Counted from the first letter of the stretch, positions 29,011 to 37,962 are shown. The stretch: DNA of 64,000 nt from Amoebidium appalachense (GCA_963693365.1 CAVNZM010000017.1:3162001-3226000), one strand, 5' to 3'. Translations and numbers: made by a program. Notes: generated by a model from the sequence alone, not told the origin.

Positions 29011-29379
29011 GTAATCCGATCTTTGCAACTTGGCCGTCAGTGTTTGAACACAATGTATTTTGATGTAGCAACTCCTAAAAAAACACGAATATGCTTCCCA
29101 ACAATTACGAGCATTATTCTGTCTATCAGGGATACAAAAATTGGTCAGGAAAAGTACACAATCACATGGTGCTGACTGCTTGAACACGATGTCAACTGAT
29201 AGCGAATCGGTGCACTGCCTGCTGGGAACAACATGTCACTTTTTGAGCAGCACTTAGGAAACTCGCGCTCACGTGGATCCAATACTTATACACCAACCAG
29301 AAGTGTGCGCACAAAAAGGGGTCCGAGCTGGATACAAATGGCTTGGTGTGTGTGTGTGTGTGTTTTATTTTGCACTGTG

Positions 29380-29590
29380 TAAGGAGCGCTTTTTTTTTGT
29401 TCACACTGCTTTACTTTGTAAATAATCAGTGGCGAGTTTTTTTAGTTCACGGTGTGTTTGCGCATCATAGGATTTTGCTTTATTTTGCATTGTGTAAGAG
29501 GAACGTTTTTTTTTGGGTCACACTTTTGCTTCGTAAAAATAAGAGGGACGTTTTTTTTGTTCACACTGCTTTGCTTCGTGGATAAAAACT
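29380..29590. repeat. Degenerate T-rich direct repeats
   Basis: Phrases like CGTTTTTTTTGTTCACACTGCTT recur at about 29385, 29500 and 29550, ending with a TATA-like GATAAAA at 29581 just upstream of the gene at 29626. Confidence 0.5.
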
Positions 29591-29625
29591 AAACACCTCC
29601 TGCCCAACCGGCTGCAAACGACACA

Positions 29626-29982
29626 ATGGATGAAACAGATACACAGCGCCAAGATGCACACACCGAGCAGCTGCAAGAGACCAACAAGATGCTGAAGGAG
29701 GCCAACGAGGGGCTGCACGGGCTGATCCAGCAGCTGAGGGAGTTGAACAACGACATGGACAAGGACAACGACGCGCTGCGCACAATGAACAAGAACCAGC
29801 GGGAGGTGATCAAGGGCCTGCAAGAGGAGCGCAACAAGGTGTGCGAAGAGAACAAGAATTTGGTGGTGGAGAACCAAGAGCTGCAGCTGGAAAACGACAA
29901 GCTGAAGAAGCAAAAGGACTTTCTACGGGCCTGTCTCATACGGCTGGGCCAGTCCGCTAAGACTCCGGATGAAACGGATTGA
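29626..29982 (+). CDS. Small all-helical coiled-coil protein (118 aa)
   Basis: ATG at 29626 (ACACAATGG) to a stop at 29980-29982. Nearly the whole protein (about 10-105) is heptad-like, rich in Glu, Gln, Asn, Lys and Leu. No Cys cluster, signal peptide or membrane segment. It could act as an oligomerising scaffold, and the asparagine-rich heptads resemble leucine-zipper dimer interfaces. It lies at the right edge of the element, directly before the inverted array. Confidence 0.6.
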   Translation: MDETDTQRQDAHTEQLQETNKMLKEANEGLHGLIQQLRELNNDMDKDNDALRTMNKNQREVIKGLQEERNKVCEENKNLVVENQELQLENDKLKKQKDFLRACLIRLGQSAKTPDETD

Positions 29983-30040
29983 TACAATCATGAGGGATAA
30001 CACTTGCGAGTGATTTCATTCTGTTACTTAGTATGTATTA

Positions 30041-30345
30041 ACGTCCAAGCTTGATGAAAACAAACCCGTGGCTGCTAACCATTGGCCGGGTATAGATCTA
30101 ACCAAAAAAGGAAGGCACAACAAATTAGTGCCCTGCACACGGAGCATGCCTATAGGCTGTTTAGACACCACACGTGTAGGGCACTGCCTCTTGGCACCAA
30201 CCAGAAGAGGGTAGAAATCAGTGCCCTGCACACGGAGCATGCCTATAGGCTGTTTAGACACCACACGTGTAGGGCACTGCCTCTTGGCACCAACCAGAAG
30301 AGGGTAGAAATCAGTGCCCTGCACACGGAGCATGCCTATAGGCAG
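30041..30345. repeat. Right inverted terminal array
   Basis: Reverse complement of the left array: inner segment 30041-30125, then about two and a half 92-bp units to 30345, where the copy stops within CCTATAGG. Divergence from the left copies (for example GCACTGCC for GCGCTGCC) is slight, so the arrays are young or homogenised. Confidence 0.9.
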
Positions 30346-30352
30346 TGATGGG

Positions 30353-30490
30353 GTGAGTAGGATGAGTAGCTTGAGTACCTACTCATCTGGTCTCCCCCCG
30401 GGTGTTCCAATTTCCTTTTGGATTGAGATTTAGGTATACCCGTAGCCCACAGTAGATGAGTACGTACTCATCCTACTCATCCTACTCACT
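30353..30490. repeat. 138-bp foldback repeat beside the element
   Basis: Left arm GTGAGTAGGATGAGTAG..TACTCATCT (30353-30388) is the complement of 30453-30490. The right arm itself contains a perfect 18-bp palindrome, GATGAGTACGTACTCATC (30455-30472). Looks like a small MITE or stem-loop immediately outside the inverted array. Confidence 0.65.
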
Positions 30491-30880
30491 ATATGACAAT
30501 TGCATATTTTTATACCTAAAAAGGAAACCTTTACCATATTTGGTCGAGTAACATCTAGTGTGGGACACTTGTCTGTGTTACTCAGAATCAGTACCTTGAG
30601 TAAGATAATTATTGTTACTCAGTGCAACAAGTTTCAGGTGACGTGTATCTGCTTATACTTATATATATATATATCCTGAGTGTAGGGCTGGCTCCCTAAT
30701 GGACACTCCAAACCCACATATTTGTAACAATATTATCGACCATAATCCCAACGCACACCAGACATGTGCTCCGATGACTCCCTGGCTGTGGGCCTCCTTA
30801 TATTCACATGCTGCGCCATCCAGGGCACAGTTGCACCTTCACCGGCAGTCGCACACACACACGCACTGCGTGATACCTGC
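30491..30880. other. Intergenic, no gene seen
   Basis: AT-rich with a short (TA)n at 30660-30672. Short open frames lack support. Confidence 0.4.
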
Positions 30881-30881
30881 A

Positions 30882-31400
30882 TTATTCTCTACACTGCCGC
30901 CTATTTTTCTGTACTGATTCATATAACTGCAGCGACAGAATGTCGCACCCCATGTCATGCCAAAGGAAGTCCTTCAAAAAGTCGATTCGCAGAAGGGTTG
31001 TTCGTTTTCTCTTTGCCTCCATGGGGACAGCTCGTCCCTCGCTCATGCCCTCCTCCTCCGTCGGATCCCTCGGTGGCAGCAGCGACAGCGTGGTGTCCCA
31101 GCGCTCCCAGGTCAGCCGAAACGACTTGCCCCAATCCAGGTCGATGGTCACCGCATCCCCGGCCCCCTCCAGTGGACACGTCGAAAACACCAGGTGGTTG
31201 AGTCCAGTCCTGTTCGACGTTTCCACCGACTGCAGCGGCAGCATCGTGTCCGACAGCATCGTGTCGCCCTTGCCGAGTCTTGCGTGGAGCTGTAGCGGCC
31301 GGCTTGCCACCCTCCCGGCGCCGTTCGAGTCGAACGTCATGTTGGATACAAGCAGCGACAGCCGATTGACAAATAGCTTCAGGTCCTGCTCAAAAGCCAT
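30882..31400 (-). CDS. Hypothetical protein (172 aa)
   Basis: ATG at 31400 (AGCCATGGC in the sense direction ATGGCTTTTGAG) with a TATA box 53-60 bp upstream. Mixed alpha/beta composition with a beta-like centre, then a Lys/Arg-rich segment near 135-142. No motif recognised. Gene-scale codon use and promoter position support it over the antisense frame on the plus strand. Confidence 0.55.
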   Translation of the reverse strand: MAFEQDLKLFVNRLSLLVSNMTFDSNGAGRVASRPLQLHARLGKGDTMLSDTMLPLQSVETSNRTGLNHLVFSTCPLEGAGDAVTIDLDWGKSFRLTWERWDTTLSLLPPRDPTEEEGMSEGRAVPMEAKRKRTTLLRIDFLKDFLWHDMGCDILSLQLYESVQKNRRQCRE

Positions 31401-31452
31401 GGTCGGTTCTGGTGCAGATTCAGACTGGCAGCTCCCCGTGTCAGACACACGC

Positions 31453-31460
31453 TTTTATAC
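31453..31460 (-). promoter_or_regulatory. TATA box (GGTATAAAAGC)
   Basis: Minus strand GGGTATAAAAGC, 53-60 bp upstream of the ATG at 31400, matching the GGTATAAAAG consensus of neighbouring viral-type genes. Confidence 0.65.
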
Positions 31461-31817
31461 CCTCCAGAGTCCCCGCCTGCGTCGGCGCACACTCATTCGC
31501 AAGGTGCCAGTTCTCGAGGCGCTGCATGACCACGAGTGCGCGCTTGCGTGTTTCGGCGTGTGTGTACGTGGGCCCGAATCGGAGTGTGAGGTGCTGAGCG
31601 TGCGCTGTTGCACAAGCATGTGGACCGCAGGTGTGCGACCGGGAGACATTGTGGTGGCGTGCGAGATCAAGCGCGCAGAATCCGGGTGGCGCAAGGTGTC
31701 CCTCGAGCTCGAGGAGGGCGCGTGGACCAGCAACCAGTGTGCGGCTGGGTGTAAGAGGAGGAAATGGTTTCACAGGGGTTGTGCAGGGCAAGCGCCCAAA
31801 ATTTTGGGGTAGAGGTC

Positions 31818-31955
31818 ATGCCAAAACAAGGAGGTCAGTCCAAAAAGAGGGGTCACAGACGTGCAAGGAAGTACGTGTTTGCCAACGAGTTCATGCCAAA
31901 ATACCGGAGGCTGGCCCTTCGACAAATTGTGCGAGTAAAGCGAAAAACGCACTGA
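31818..31955 (+). CDS. Very basic small protein (45 aa), tentative
   Basis: Short frame ATG 31818 to stop 31955. More than a third of the residues are Lys/Arg, including KKRGHRRARK. Such composition is typical of DNA-condensing peptides or ribosomal-type proteins, but length and lack of a promoter make it uncertain. The 31461-31817 stretch before it has an open plus-strand frame with a beta-like segment that I could not confirm. Confidence 0.3.
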   Translation: MPKQGGQSKKRGHRRARKYVFANEFMPKYRRLALRQIVRVKRKTH

Positions 31956-32050
31956 GATTTATTCTGTCGACATCGATGTTGGAAAAATCACATACCATTA
32001 TGCACATAACCACCCACACGAATTTACCCCTAAAGTTTGACAACCCGAGA

Positions 32051-32462
32051 TTACATCAATGACAAATATACGATTCTACAACCCCGAATGAATTCTATCA
32101 CTTGCACACGAAACAAGTACCCGAGAAATTACATCAATGACAAATATACGATTCTACAACCCCGAATGAATTCTATCACTTGTACACGAAACAAGTACCC
32201 GAGAAATTACATCAATGACAAATATACGATTCTACAACCCCGAATGAATTCTATCACTTGCACACGAAACAAGTACCCGAGAAATTACATCAATGACAAA
32301 TATACGATTCTACAACCCCGAATGAATTCTATCACTTGCACACGAAACAAGTACCCGAGAAATTACATCAATGACAAATATACGATTCTACAACCCCGAA
32401 TGAATTCTATCACTTGCACACGAAACAAGTACCCGAGAAATTACATCAATGACAAATATACA
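32051..32462. repeat. 78-bp tandem repeat, five-plus copies
   Basis: Units begin TTACATCAATGACAAATATACG at 32051, 32129, 32207 and so on, nearly identical (one C/T difference). 78 is a multiple of three, so a plus-strand frame stays open through all copies, but that frame then runs antisense through the MYND gene and lacks other support. It lies just beyond the 3' end of the minus-strand MYND gene. Confidence 0.9.
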
Positions 32463-32489
32463 CAGACACAGCATCACCACGGCCATCCC

Positions 32490-33899
32490 CTACGGGCCCT
32501 GCCCCAGGCAGTCCTTCTTGTGCTCACCCCAATCGCGGGTCTGGCAGTCCCTGCTGCAGTAGTAGACGTGCTTACAGGCCGAGCACTTCTTGGTGCGCCC
32601 GGTCGAGCCGCAGGTGGCACAGACGACAGAGGGCAGCTTGTCGATGAAGTGCTTGACGGCCCGGTCGCACCATTCAAACATACACATGTTGTCCATGTCG
32701 TACTCCGTGGACACGGGAAGAGTGCTCACCGCAAACTCCGCAATCTGCAGAACAGCCTCGGGCGTGGTGTGCGCGAGGCCGGAAGACGCGCACAGTACAT
32801 GAAGCATCATTCTGAAGACAATACCGGCGCCCGTGCTGATGTTTCCGGCATAGAGGGCATTGTAGTCCCGCTCCTCCAGCACGTAGCGGTGGAAGACACA
32901 GTAGTGCCTAAAACACGCGAAGTAGGTAGCCATGTCGCGTTCGGCCGCAGTCACCGTTGGGTCGTTCACCCATCTCCGCTCCTCTATAGCACGCATCTCG
33001 CCCGCCAGGGTAGCCTCGCATTCCATGTAGCGCTCCTTGTTGCGAAACACACGCAGGTCGCCGCACTCCAGAACTTTTAGCATCAGGTTGCAGACCGGGT
33101 CCGAGTGGAAACGCAAGTGGCTGTCCATGGTGTAGACCACGACCTCGTTTTTCGACACCGTTGGGTCTTGGTGGGTGGGTTGCTCCTTGCAGTCCTTCTT
33201 GTGCTCGGGCCACTTTTGTTTCATACAGATGTCATTGCAGAAGTAGGCGTTTCTGCAGCGGGTGCACTTCTTTGTGTCGACGGGCGAGCGGCACTGGAGA
33301 CATGACACGGAAGGCAACTCGTTCACAAAGTGCTCGACGGCCCGGTTAGCCCAATCATTGTACACCACGTCGACAATGTCCTTGCATAACGTATACGCAC
33401 CCAAGGCGGAAGTGGCCGGCTCTTGACTGAAGTGGGCAGCGGGTCGGGCCTTGAGACCGGACCGCTCGCATAGCGCCGTCCCCACGAGCATGAAGAAGTC
33501 CTGAACCCCTTGACCGAGCGTGCCCTCGTGGAGAGCCTCATGGTCCGGCTTCCCCAGCACGTAGCGCTGGAAGGCGGCGTACATTGGGAACGCGCTGGAG
33601 TGCAGACAAGTGTCCCAGAGGGGCGGCACCCGCCCAGGCCCGCGGGGTTGTCTCTGCAAATGCAGCAGCAAAGTTTTCATGTCGTTTTCAAGGACTGAAC
33701 GGAACGCAGCAAAGCTCTCCCGTGTTTCGAAGATGCGGAGGTCGCCGTCTCTCGCAACTTCCAGCAGCCGAGCGCTGGCAGGGTCCCGGTGGAGCCGATA
33801 CTTGTCGTCCATGGCATAGACGACGACCGTGTCCGTGTCCGAGCCGGGGGGCTGGACGATGAAAGGCAAAGCCACGGCCTCTTCAGGTGTTTGGTCCAT
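32490..33899 (-). CDS. Two-MYND zinc-finger protein (469 aa)
   Basis: ATG at 33899. Two MYND fingers, each with the full C-x2-C...C-x2-C...C-x3-C...H-x3-C pattern, lie at residues 200-237 and 427-464. Each finger follows a domain of about 170-200 residues starting VVYxMD...R.H.DP (26-40 and 254-268), so the protein is an internal tandem duplication of a domain+MYND unit. MYND domains normally bind proline-rich peptides in partner proteins. No SET domain is seen. Candidate role: adaptor or transcription-associated factor. A TACAAAA box sits near 33988 and a GATTGG cluster at 34050-34135. Confidence 0.75.
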   Translation of the reverse strand: MDQTPEEAVALPFIVQPPGSDTDTVVVYAMDDKYRLHRDPASARLLEVARDGDLRIFETRESFAAFRSVLENDMKTLLLHLQRQPRGPGRVPPLWDTCLHSSAFPMYAAFQRYVLGKPDHEALHEGTLGQGVQDFFMLVGTALCERSGLKARPAAHFSQEPATSALGAYTLCKDIVDVVYNDWANRAVEHFVNELPSVSCLQCRSPVDTKKCTRCRNAYFCNDICMKQKWPEHKKDCKEQPTHQDPTVSKNEVVVYTMDSHLRFHSDPVCNLMLKVLECGDLRVFRNKERYMECEATLAGEMRAIEERRWVNDPTVTAAERDMATYFACFRHYCVFHRYVLEERDYNALYAGNISTGAGIVFRMMLHVLCASSGLAHTTPEAVLQIAEFAVSTLPVSTEYDMDNMCMFEWCDRAVKHFIDKLPSVVCATCGSTGRTKKCSACKHVYYCSRDCQTRDWGEHKKDCLGQGP

Positions 33900-34049
33900 G
33901 CTTGTGCGTGAATGCCAGCGTGTGGTGATTTGTCTAGTGAAACGATCCGCTGAGAGAGTGTGTGAGAGAGAAAGCGAAAAAGTGACGCCTTTTGTAGTCA
34001 GTCCGATCAGCCATCTGAAAAGCACTGGTATGGCATGACCGTAGCGCCA

Positions 34050-34135
34050 TTTGATTGGAGATCTCGCTAGATTACGCCTCACGCGCTGATTGGTCAGCCG
34101 CGATTGGATCGTAAATATAAATTCCGATTGGATCA
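34050..34135. promoter_or_regulatory. GATTGG cluster between divergent genes
   Basis: GATTGG at about 34053, 34088, 34103 and 34127 in the intergenic region between the MYND gene (minus) and the coiled-coil gene at 34301 (plus). It could serve both. Confidence 0.5.
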
Positions 34136-34235
34136 TGTGGTTACTTCTCATGGTAAGTAAATTTTGATTCCATCAGATAAATCATGTCCATCCAATCAAA
34201 ACGCGACAGCTGTCAGCCTTGCCCTGCCTGGCAGG

Positions 34236-34242
34236 TATAAAA
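34236..34242 (+). promoter_or_regulatory. TATA box (GGTATAAAAT)
   Basis: CAGGTATAAAATGCC, 59-65 bp upstream of the ATG at 34301. Confidence 0.65.
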
Positions 34243-34300
34243 TGCCGCGACTCAGCGCTATGCTGACACTTTCCACTCTTCCTGTTTCTCTTCACCAACA

Positions 34301-34777
34301 ATGTCCGGCACACCATCTGCAAAGGCCGGCCCTGACCCAGCCGGGCAGCCTGCCAGTCCACGGCCCCCAGGGTCATTTGCCACGTGGCCTCCCGAATGGC
34401 AGCAGTACCTGTACGAGGAGGCAAAGCGTGACCGCTACCGTGCGCGCGCCAGCGAGCGGGAGATGCAGCTCAAGTACAAGGTGCTGCACAAGAAGTACAA
34501 GCGCCTCAAGACCAGCGTGAGCCTGTACCGTATGACATGGAGGAGCCTGAAGAACCTCAGCGACCCCGAGACCTCCGCCGAGGAGTCCCCCACCGAGGAG
34601 CGCCCCATTCGCATCTTGAGCTCCGAGGAGGAGCGCCTCCACAAGAAGCCCCCCGAGAAGAAGCGCGCGCGGTCGCCCGAGGACACTTCGGCGCCCACCG
34701 AGAAGAAGCGCGCGCGGTCGCCCGAGGACACTTCGGCGCCCACCGAGAAGCGCAGCCGTGCTGGACACGAGGAGTAA
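34301..34777 (+). CDS. Basic coiled-coil protein with KKRARSPEDTSAPTE repeats (158 aa)
   Basis: ATG at 34301 after a CCAACA leader. Pro-rich start (1-30), basic amphipathic helix (about 35-85), acidic Ser/Glu segment (88-112) and two exact copies of KKRARSPEDTSAPTE near the C-terminus, which resemble bipartite nuclear-localisation signals with SP phosphorylation sites. The stop codon overlaps AATAAA (34777-34782), so transcript ends are very compact. Function unknown. The basic repeat tail suggests nuclear or DNA-associated action. Confidence 0.65.
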   Translation: MSGTPSAKAGPDPAGQPASPRPPGSFATWPPEWQQYLYEEAKRDRYRARASEREMQLKYKVLHKKYKRLKTSVSLYRMTWRSLKNLSDPETSAEESPTEERPIRILSSEEERLHKKPPEKKRARSPEDTSAPTEKKRARSPEDTSAPTEKRSRAGHEE

Positions 34778-34814
34778 ATAAAAATTGCCACTTCCTCTTC
34801 CACACCTGTGTTGT

Positions 34815-34895
34815 GGACCGTAGCGCTTGCATGCATGGTGCTGCTCGTGCTGCTTGCCGCGTGCTGGCGCTCAGGGGGGGGGGGGGGGTCTTGTT
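34815..34895 (+). pseudogene. 3' fragment of a duplicated membrane-protein gene
   Basis: TAGCGCTTGCATGCATGGTGC and the following 25 bp match the end of the gene at 35124-35441 (copy at about 35379-35425), including the Leu-rich anchor and a following poly-G run. No start or upstream frame survives. Confidence 0.55.
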
Positions 34896-34975
34896 GTTTG
34901 TGTTAATGCACCCACAGCGTGCCCTTTGTGACACTTGCAGTGGGTTGTTGTTGTTGCCTTTTACAACCACCGCTC

Positions 34976-35060
34976 TGGACACAAGATCGAACAGCTATCA
35001 AATTGACCATATATATGACAAAGAAAAACAAGGTTGCCAAAGATCATTGTAGCAGTGCGT
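34976..35060. repeat. ~80-bp sequence shared in inverted form with 47390-47475
   Basis: From ACAAGATCGAACAGC to TGTAGCAGTGCG this is about 85% identical to the reverse complement of 47390-47475. It contains an invariant 21-bp block including GACAAAGAAAAACAAGG. It sits between genes in both places. Several differences are silent in one frame, so a short coding remnant is possible. Confidence 0.65.
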
Positions 35061-35123
35061 CCTCCGTCTTGGCGCGCCCTACGTCCCAGCGGTTTTTAGG
35101 TTCCATTAGCACTGCGATGCATA

Positions 35124-35438
35124 ATGTCTGTGTGTGCTCCCCGAGTTGCTGTGGAGGGGGCGCTCCAAACTATCTCTTCGGAAGGTATGACTTCTCCGAA
35201 CATTGCAAACCTGAGATTTGACAACCCGAGTAACTCGTGGTTGCGCAGGGATGACATTGCCGCCGACCCGCACGAGTACCACCTGACCATCGACAACAAC
35301 ACGCGCTTCATGCTCTACATGGGCACTTCATTGGACGACCATGATGCACAGCTCAAGAGCGCTTCGATGTGGAGGGGCATAGCGCTTGCATGCATGGTGC
35401 AGCTCGTGCTGCTGGCCGGCCTGCTGGTGTACAGGTGG

Positions 35439-35441
<3 letters not shown>
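35124..35441 (+). CDS. Small C-terminally anchored membrane protein (105 aa)
   Basis: ATG at 35124. Hydrophilic N-terminal 80 residues followed by a single hydrophobic segment at about 85-102 and a two-residue tail (RW), typical of a tail-anchored protein. No signal peptide. A partial duplicate of its end lies at 34815-34895, and a poly-G run follows the stop. Function unknown. Virion or host-membrane localisation are both conceivable. Confidence 0.55.
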
Positions 35442-35471
<30 letters not shown>

Positions 35472-35604
35472 TATGATGGGTTGTTGTTGAAGCCGTTGAA
35501 CCGTTGAGGTCCGCGAGATCACCCCACACACACACAGCCCGTCACACTTCTATTTTAAACAACCCCCCTTCAACAGCTTCAACAGCTTTAACTCTTCAAC
35601 AGGG

Positions 35605-35611
35605 TATAAAA
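35605..35611 (+). promoter_or_regulatory. TATA box (GGTATAAAAGG)
   Basis: GGGTATAAAAGGAAC, about 45 bp upstream of the ATG at 35654. Confidence 0.7.
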
Positions 35612-35653
35612 GGAACATGCATGCTTTTTTTTCTTCAGTCTACTGTAAGCATC

Positions 35654-37105
35654 ATGAGAGCTCCACCATCTTATGATGCATTCGAAGACCTTTCGGTTGA
35701 CCATAGCATGTTGTTTGACCCCCACACATGTGTTCAACGCGCAAATTGGACTTTGGATGAGGTGTTTGCCTTTTTAAGCCCAAACATCGCATATGTCAGC
35801 AGGGAAGGTGCCTATCTGGTCAAGATTTATGACCAGGACACGAACCTGTACAAACACCATCGCAAGACAAAGGCTGCACTCCAAGAGTTTTTGGGAGCCT
35901 TTCTATTTCAGCTTGTTCCGCATGCAAACGGCAAACAGGATACGTACAACGGTGCAAACGTGTTGAAAACACCTTGCTTTCCATACTACACCTGTTTTGT
36001 TTTTGACCCGTCATCCCCAGACCCACGCACTGGAAACACGAAGCCAGCATACCTTGTCCAACGTTGCCGGGCATACAACATGTTCAAGGGATTGGCGCTA
36101 CCCCACCAACCCGAGAACGTTTCTTGGCAGTCAGGTTCTGTCTCCCTGTTCGAACGCCACGCCTTTGAGGTGCTTTGCAACAATGACCGGGAGAGCTTTC
36201 ATTATCTGATGCAATGGGTCGCACACATCTTCCAGTATCCTGAAGTCAAGTCTGGCACAGCGATTCTCATGAGATCGATACAGGGAATAGGGAAAAACAT
36301 CTGGTGGGAGATCATCGCCAACATCATTGGCAGTTGTTATTGTGGTTATATCACACACAGAGAGCATTTGGAGGGGAAGTTCAACGCGCATCTGGAGAAC
36401 AAGCTACTGGTTGTGTGCGACGAAATGGGTCTTGGCAGTAACAGGGAAATTGCGAACCTGATGAAGGCTCGCATCACCCAGCAGGTGAACATGATCGAGC
36501 GAAAGGGGCAGGACGCTGTGTGTGTGAAGAGTTTCGAACGCTATGTCTGGCTTTCAAACGAGAAATGGCCCGTTCGGGTGGAGGAATCGGACCGTCGTTG
36601 GGTGTGCTTGCAGGGGACCCCAGTGGTCTATCCAAGAGCCTACTACCAGAACTTTACACGGTTTTACGAAGACCCTGCAAACTTACAGGCTGTCTGTGAC
36701 TACTTCATGAAGATGCCAAATGTTCCCCGTGTTCTTCCGCTTCCACCCAAGACTGAACTCTGGTGCGAACTGCGTGAAATGACACAGCCAGATGAACTCC
36801 TGTTTCTCAAAGATATGGCTACAGGCGCCGAGGGCATGTCTGTCGAGCAACTTCCCAATGGGGCCCGTGTTACAGCCACCACAATGCTGCATCTGTACAA
36901 GGAGTGGCTTTCACTCAACGGCAAGACCAAGAGCATCCCGTACGCCAGTGTGAAGAGCATGGGCTCCATGCTCAGCAAGATACTTGGACCCAACAAGGGA
37001 GTGCGAAACAACCACCTGATTGTTGCCCCTGGGATGCCCGCGTTGTCCCCAACCGGAACGTCGTACGCTTTTTTGTTCGACTACGAGAAGATCAAACAGG
37101 CCTAG
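35654..37105 (+). CDS. D5-like SF3 helicase (DUF5906-type), short form, 483 aa
   Basis: ATG at 35654 (ATCATGAG), 45 bp after a TATA box. N-domain (about 25-150) ends with an FDPSSPDPRTG phrase. SF3 core: Walker A GIGKN (211-215), Walker B LLVVCDE (251-257), motif C/sensor WLSN (299-302) followed by an arginine-containing VRVEESDRR. C-domain (about 378-483) starts FLKD. SF3 helicases of this type unwind DNA at viral or plasmid replication forks as hexamers. There is no primase domain in this short protein. A longer homologue is at 55521-57578. The start is fixed by TATA and the loss of similarity upstream. Confidence in the ATPase is high. Confidence 0.88.
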   Translation: MRAPPSYDAFEDLSVDHSMLFDPHTCVQRANWTLDEVFAFLSPNIAYVSREGAYLVKIYDQDTNLYKHHRKTKAALQEFLGAFLFQLVPHANGKQDTYNGANVLKTPCFPYYTCFVFDPSSPDPRTGNTKPAYLVQRCRAYNMFKGLALPHQPENVSWQSGSVSLFERHAFEVLCNNDRESFHYLMQWVAHIFQYPEVKSGTAILMRSIQGIGKNIWWEIIANIIGSCYCGYITHREHLEGKFNAHLENKLLVVCDEMGLGSNREIANLMKARITQQVNMIERKGQDAVCVKSFERYVWLSNEKWPVRVEESDRRWVCLQGTPVVYPRAYYQNFTRFYEDPANLQAVCDYFMKMPNVPRVLPLPPKTELWCELREMTQPDELLFLKDMATGAEGMSVEQLPNGARVTATTMLHLYKEWLSLNGKTKSIPYASVKSMGSMLSKILGPNKGVRNNHLIVAPGMPALSPTGTSYAFLFDYEKIKQA

Positions 37106-37114
37106 CCATTCCCC

Positions 37115-37275
37115 AACGCTGCGCGGGGGCATGGGGGGCTGGGGGTGGCTGGGGGTGGCACACAGGGCATGGGGCCGGGGAGGAAGAGGAGGCACAGTGG
37201 TCTCACGGGCAGCACGAGGCAGGCGAGCCACGCATGCCCCTCACAGCCCCTCAGGAACCAACAGATGCTAGCTAT
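37115..37275. repeat. Intergenic GC-rich hairpin repeat, copy 1
   Basis: GGGGGGCTGGGGGTGGC-type left part, then GGCACAGTGGTCTCACGGG (also exact in copy 4 at 41160) and a CACGCATGCCCCTCACAGCCCCTC right part, so the ends can pair. Member of a dispersed family in gene gaps between 37 and 54.4 kb. Confidence 0.65.
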
Positions 37276-37331
37276 AGGGGGGGGGGGTACTTAAGCAGAC
37301 CCGGGTTCATTTTCTCCCCATTCTTTCTACA

Positions 37332-37832
37332 ATGGACAACATGGACGATCTATACATGCAGATCGCCGCGGACATGTCCGAGAACGAGCAGCGCAAACTG
37401 GCGACATACGAAGAGTTTGAGCGGACAACAGGCACGCGCAACAACTGGTTGGACGCAGACATTGTCGAGAATTACGAGTGGACCGAGGAGCAGATCCACA
37501 CGTTCTGTCGTACACTAGTGGCTTATTCCCGCCCGGACGGTGTGTACCTCTTCAAGCGTTTCAAGGATGGGAGATTCGTCCATGAGGTCAAGTCCAAGAA
37601 GAAGGTGGCCGACATGCTGTCCAAGTACAAGTTCAAATACAACCCGACGGGCAAAAAGGTGGAAACATACAAGGGCTCATGGCATCTGGACAGCAGCCAA
37701 ATGGTCGTCTACGACGGTGGTATTGTTTTCGACCCCAGCGACCCCGACCCCAAGACCCGTGTCCGTAACCAGCGATACACGTCTACCCACAGCCGTACGT
37801 TCAACACTGCGGGGGCGCCTGGGGGGCCCTGA
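37332..37832 (+). CDS. Stand-alone helicase N-domain protein (166 aa)
   Basis: ATG at 37332. The product aligns by eye with the region just N-terminal to the ATPase of both SF3 helicases: a YLFKxxxDG segment (about 73-84) and FDPSDPDPKT (131-140) correspond to YLVKIYDQD/FDPSSPDPRT at 35654 and YLLKVW/FDPASPNPKT at 55521. It stops before any Walker motif, with its last codons inside a GC-rich intergenic repeat, so it may be a truncated helicase or an intentionally separate module. The next gene carries a nuclease plus the helicase C-domain. Confidence 0.65.
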   Translation: MDNMDDLYMQIAADMSENEQRKLATYEEFERTTGTRNNWLDADIVENYEWTEEQIHTFCRTLVAYSRPDGVYLFKRFKDGRFVHEVKSKKKVADMLSKYKFKYNPTGKKVETYKGSWHLDSSQMVVYDGGIVFDPSDPDPKTRVRNQRYTSTHSRTFNTAGAPGGP

Positions 37833-37908
37833 GGGGCATGCGAGGCACGCGAGGCCCGCGAGGCACGTGTGCCACGGGAGCCACCCACAGCCCCTCAAGC
37901 CCTCACTG
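37828..37908. repeat. GC-rich hairpin repeat, copy 2
   Basis: GGGGCATGCGAGGCACGCGAGGCCCGCGAGGCACG followed by CACGGGAGCCACCCACAGCCCC, the typical family core (GCGAGGCAC) and end. Confidence 0.65.
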
Positions 37909-37962
37909 GTATGCACAGCATCGGGTGTCGTGGCTTGTATATTTTTTCTAGCGCCAACTACA

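Larger units (their letters stand above)
24111..30345. mobile_element. ~6.2-kb element bounded by inverted terminal arrays
   Basis: The left boundary (24111-24893) and right boundary (30041-30345) are inverted copies. Each has an inner unique segment of about 80 bp (ending CATCAAGCTT on the left and mirrored at about 30050 on the right) and an outer array of 92-bp units. Inside are three protein genes (25104, 27931, 29626), each with TATA-like signals, and a 22-bp satellite. No transposase, integrase or polymerase is recognisable. It could be a non-autonomous transposon, a relic of a linear viral genome end, or a rearranged piece of one. Confidence 0.6.

Noticed and set aside
30940-31812. 290-codon plus-strand frame
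   Set aside because: Its first half is antisense to the promoter-backed minus gene 30882-31400. The second half (from about 31465) has a plausible beta-like segment but no start signal, so it was not listed as a gene.
32037-33080. 347-codon plus-strand frame through the 78-bp repeat
   Set aside because: Half is repeat and half is antisense to the well-supported MYND gene.
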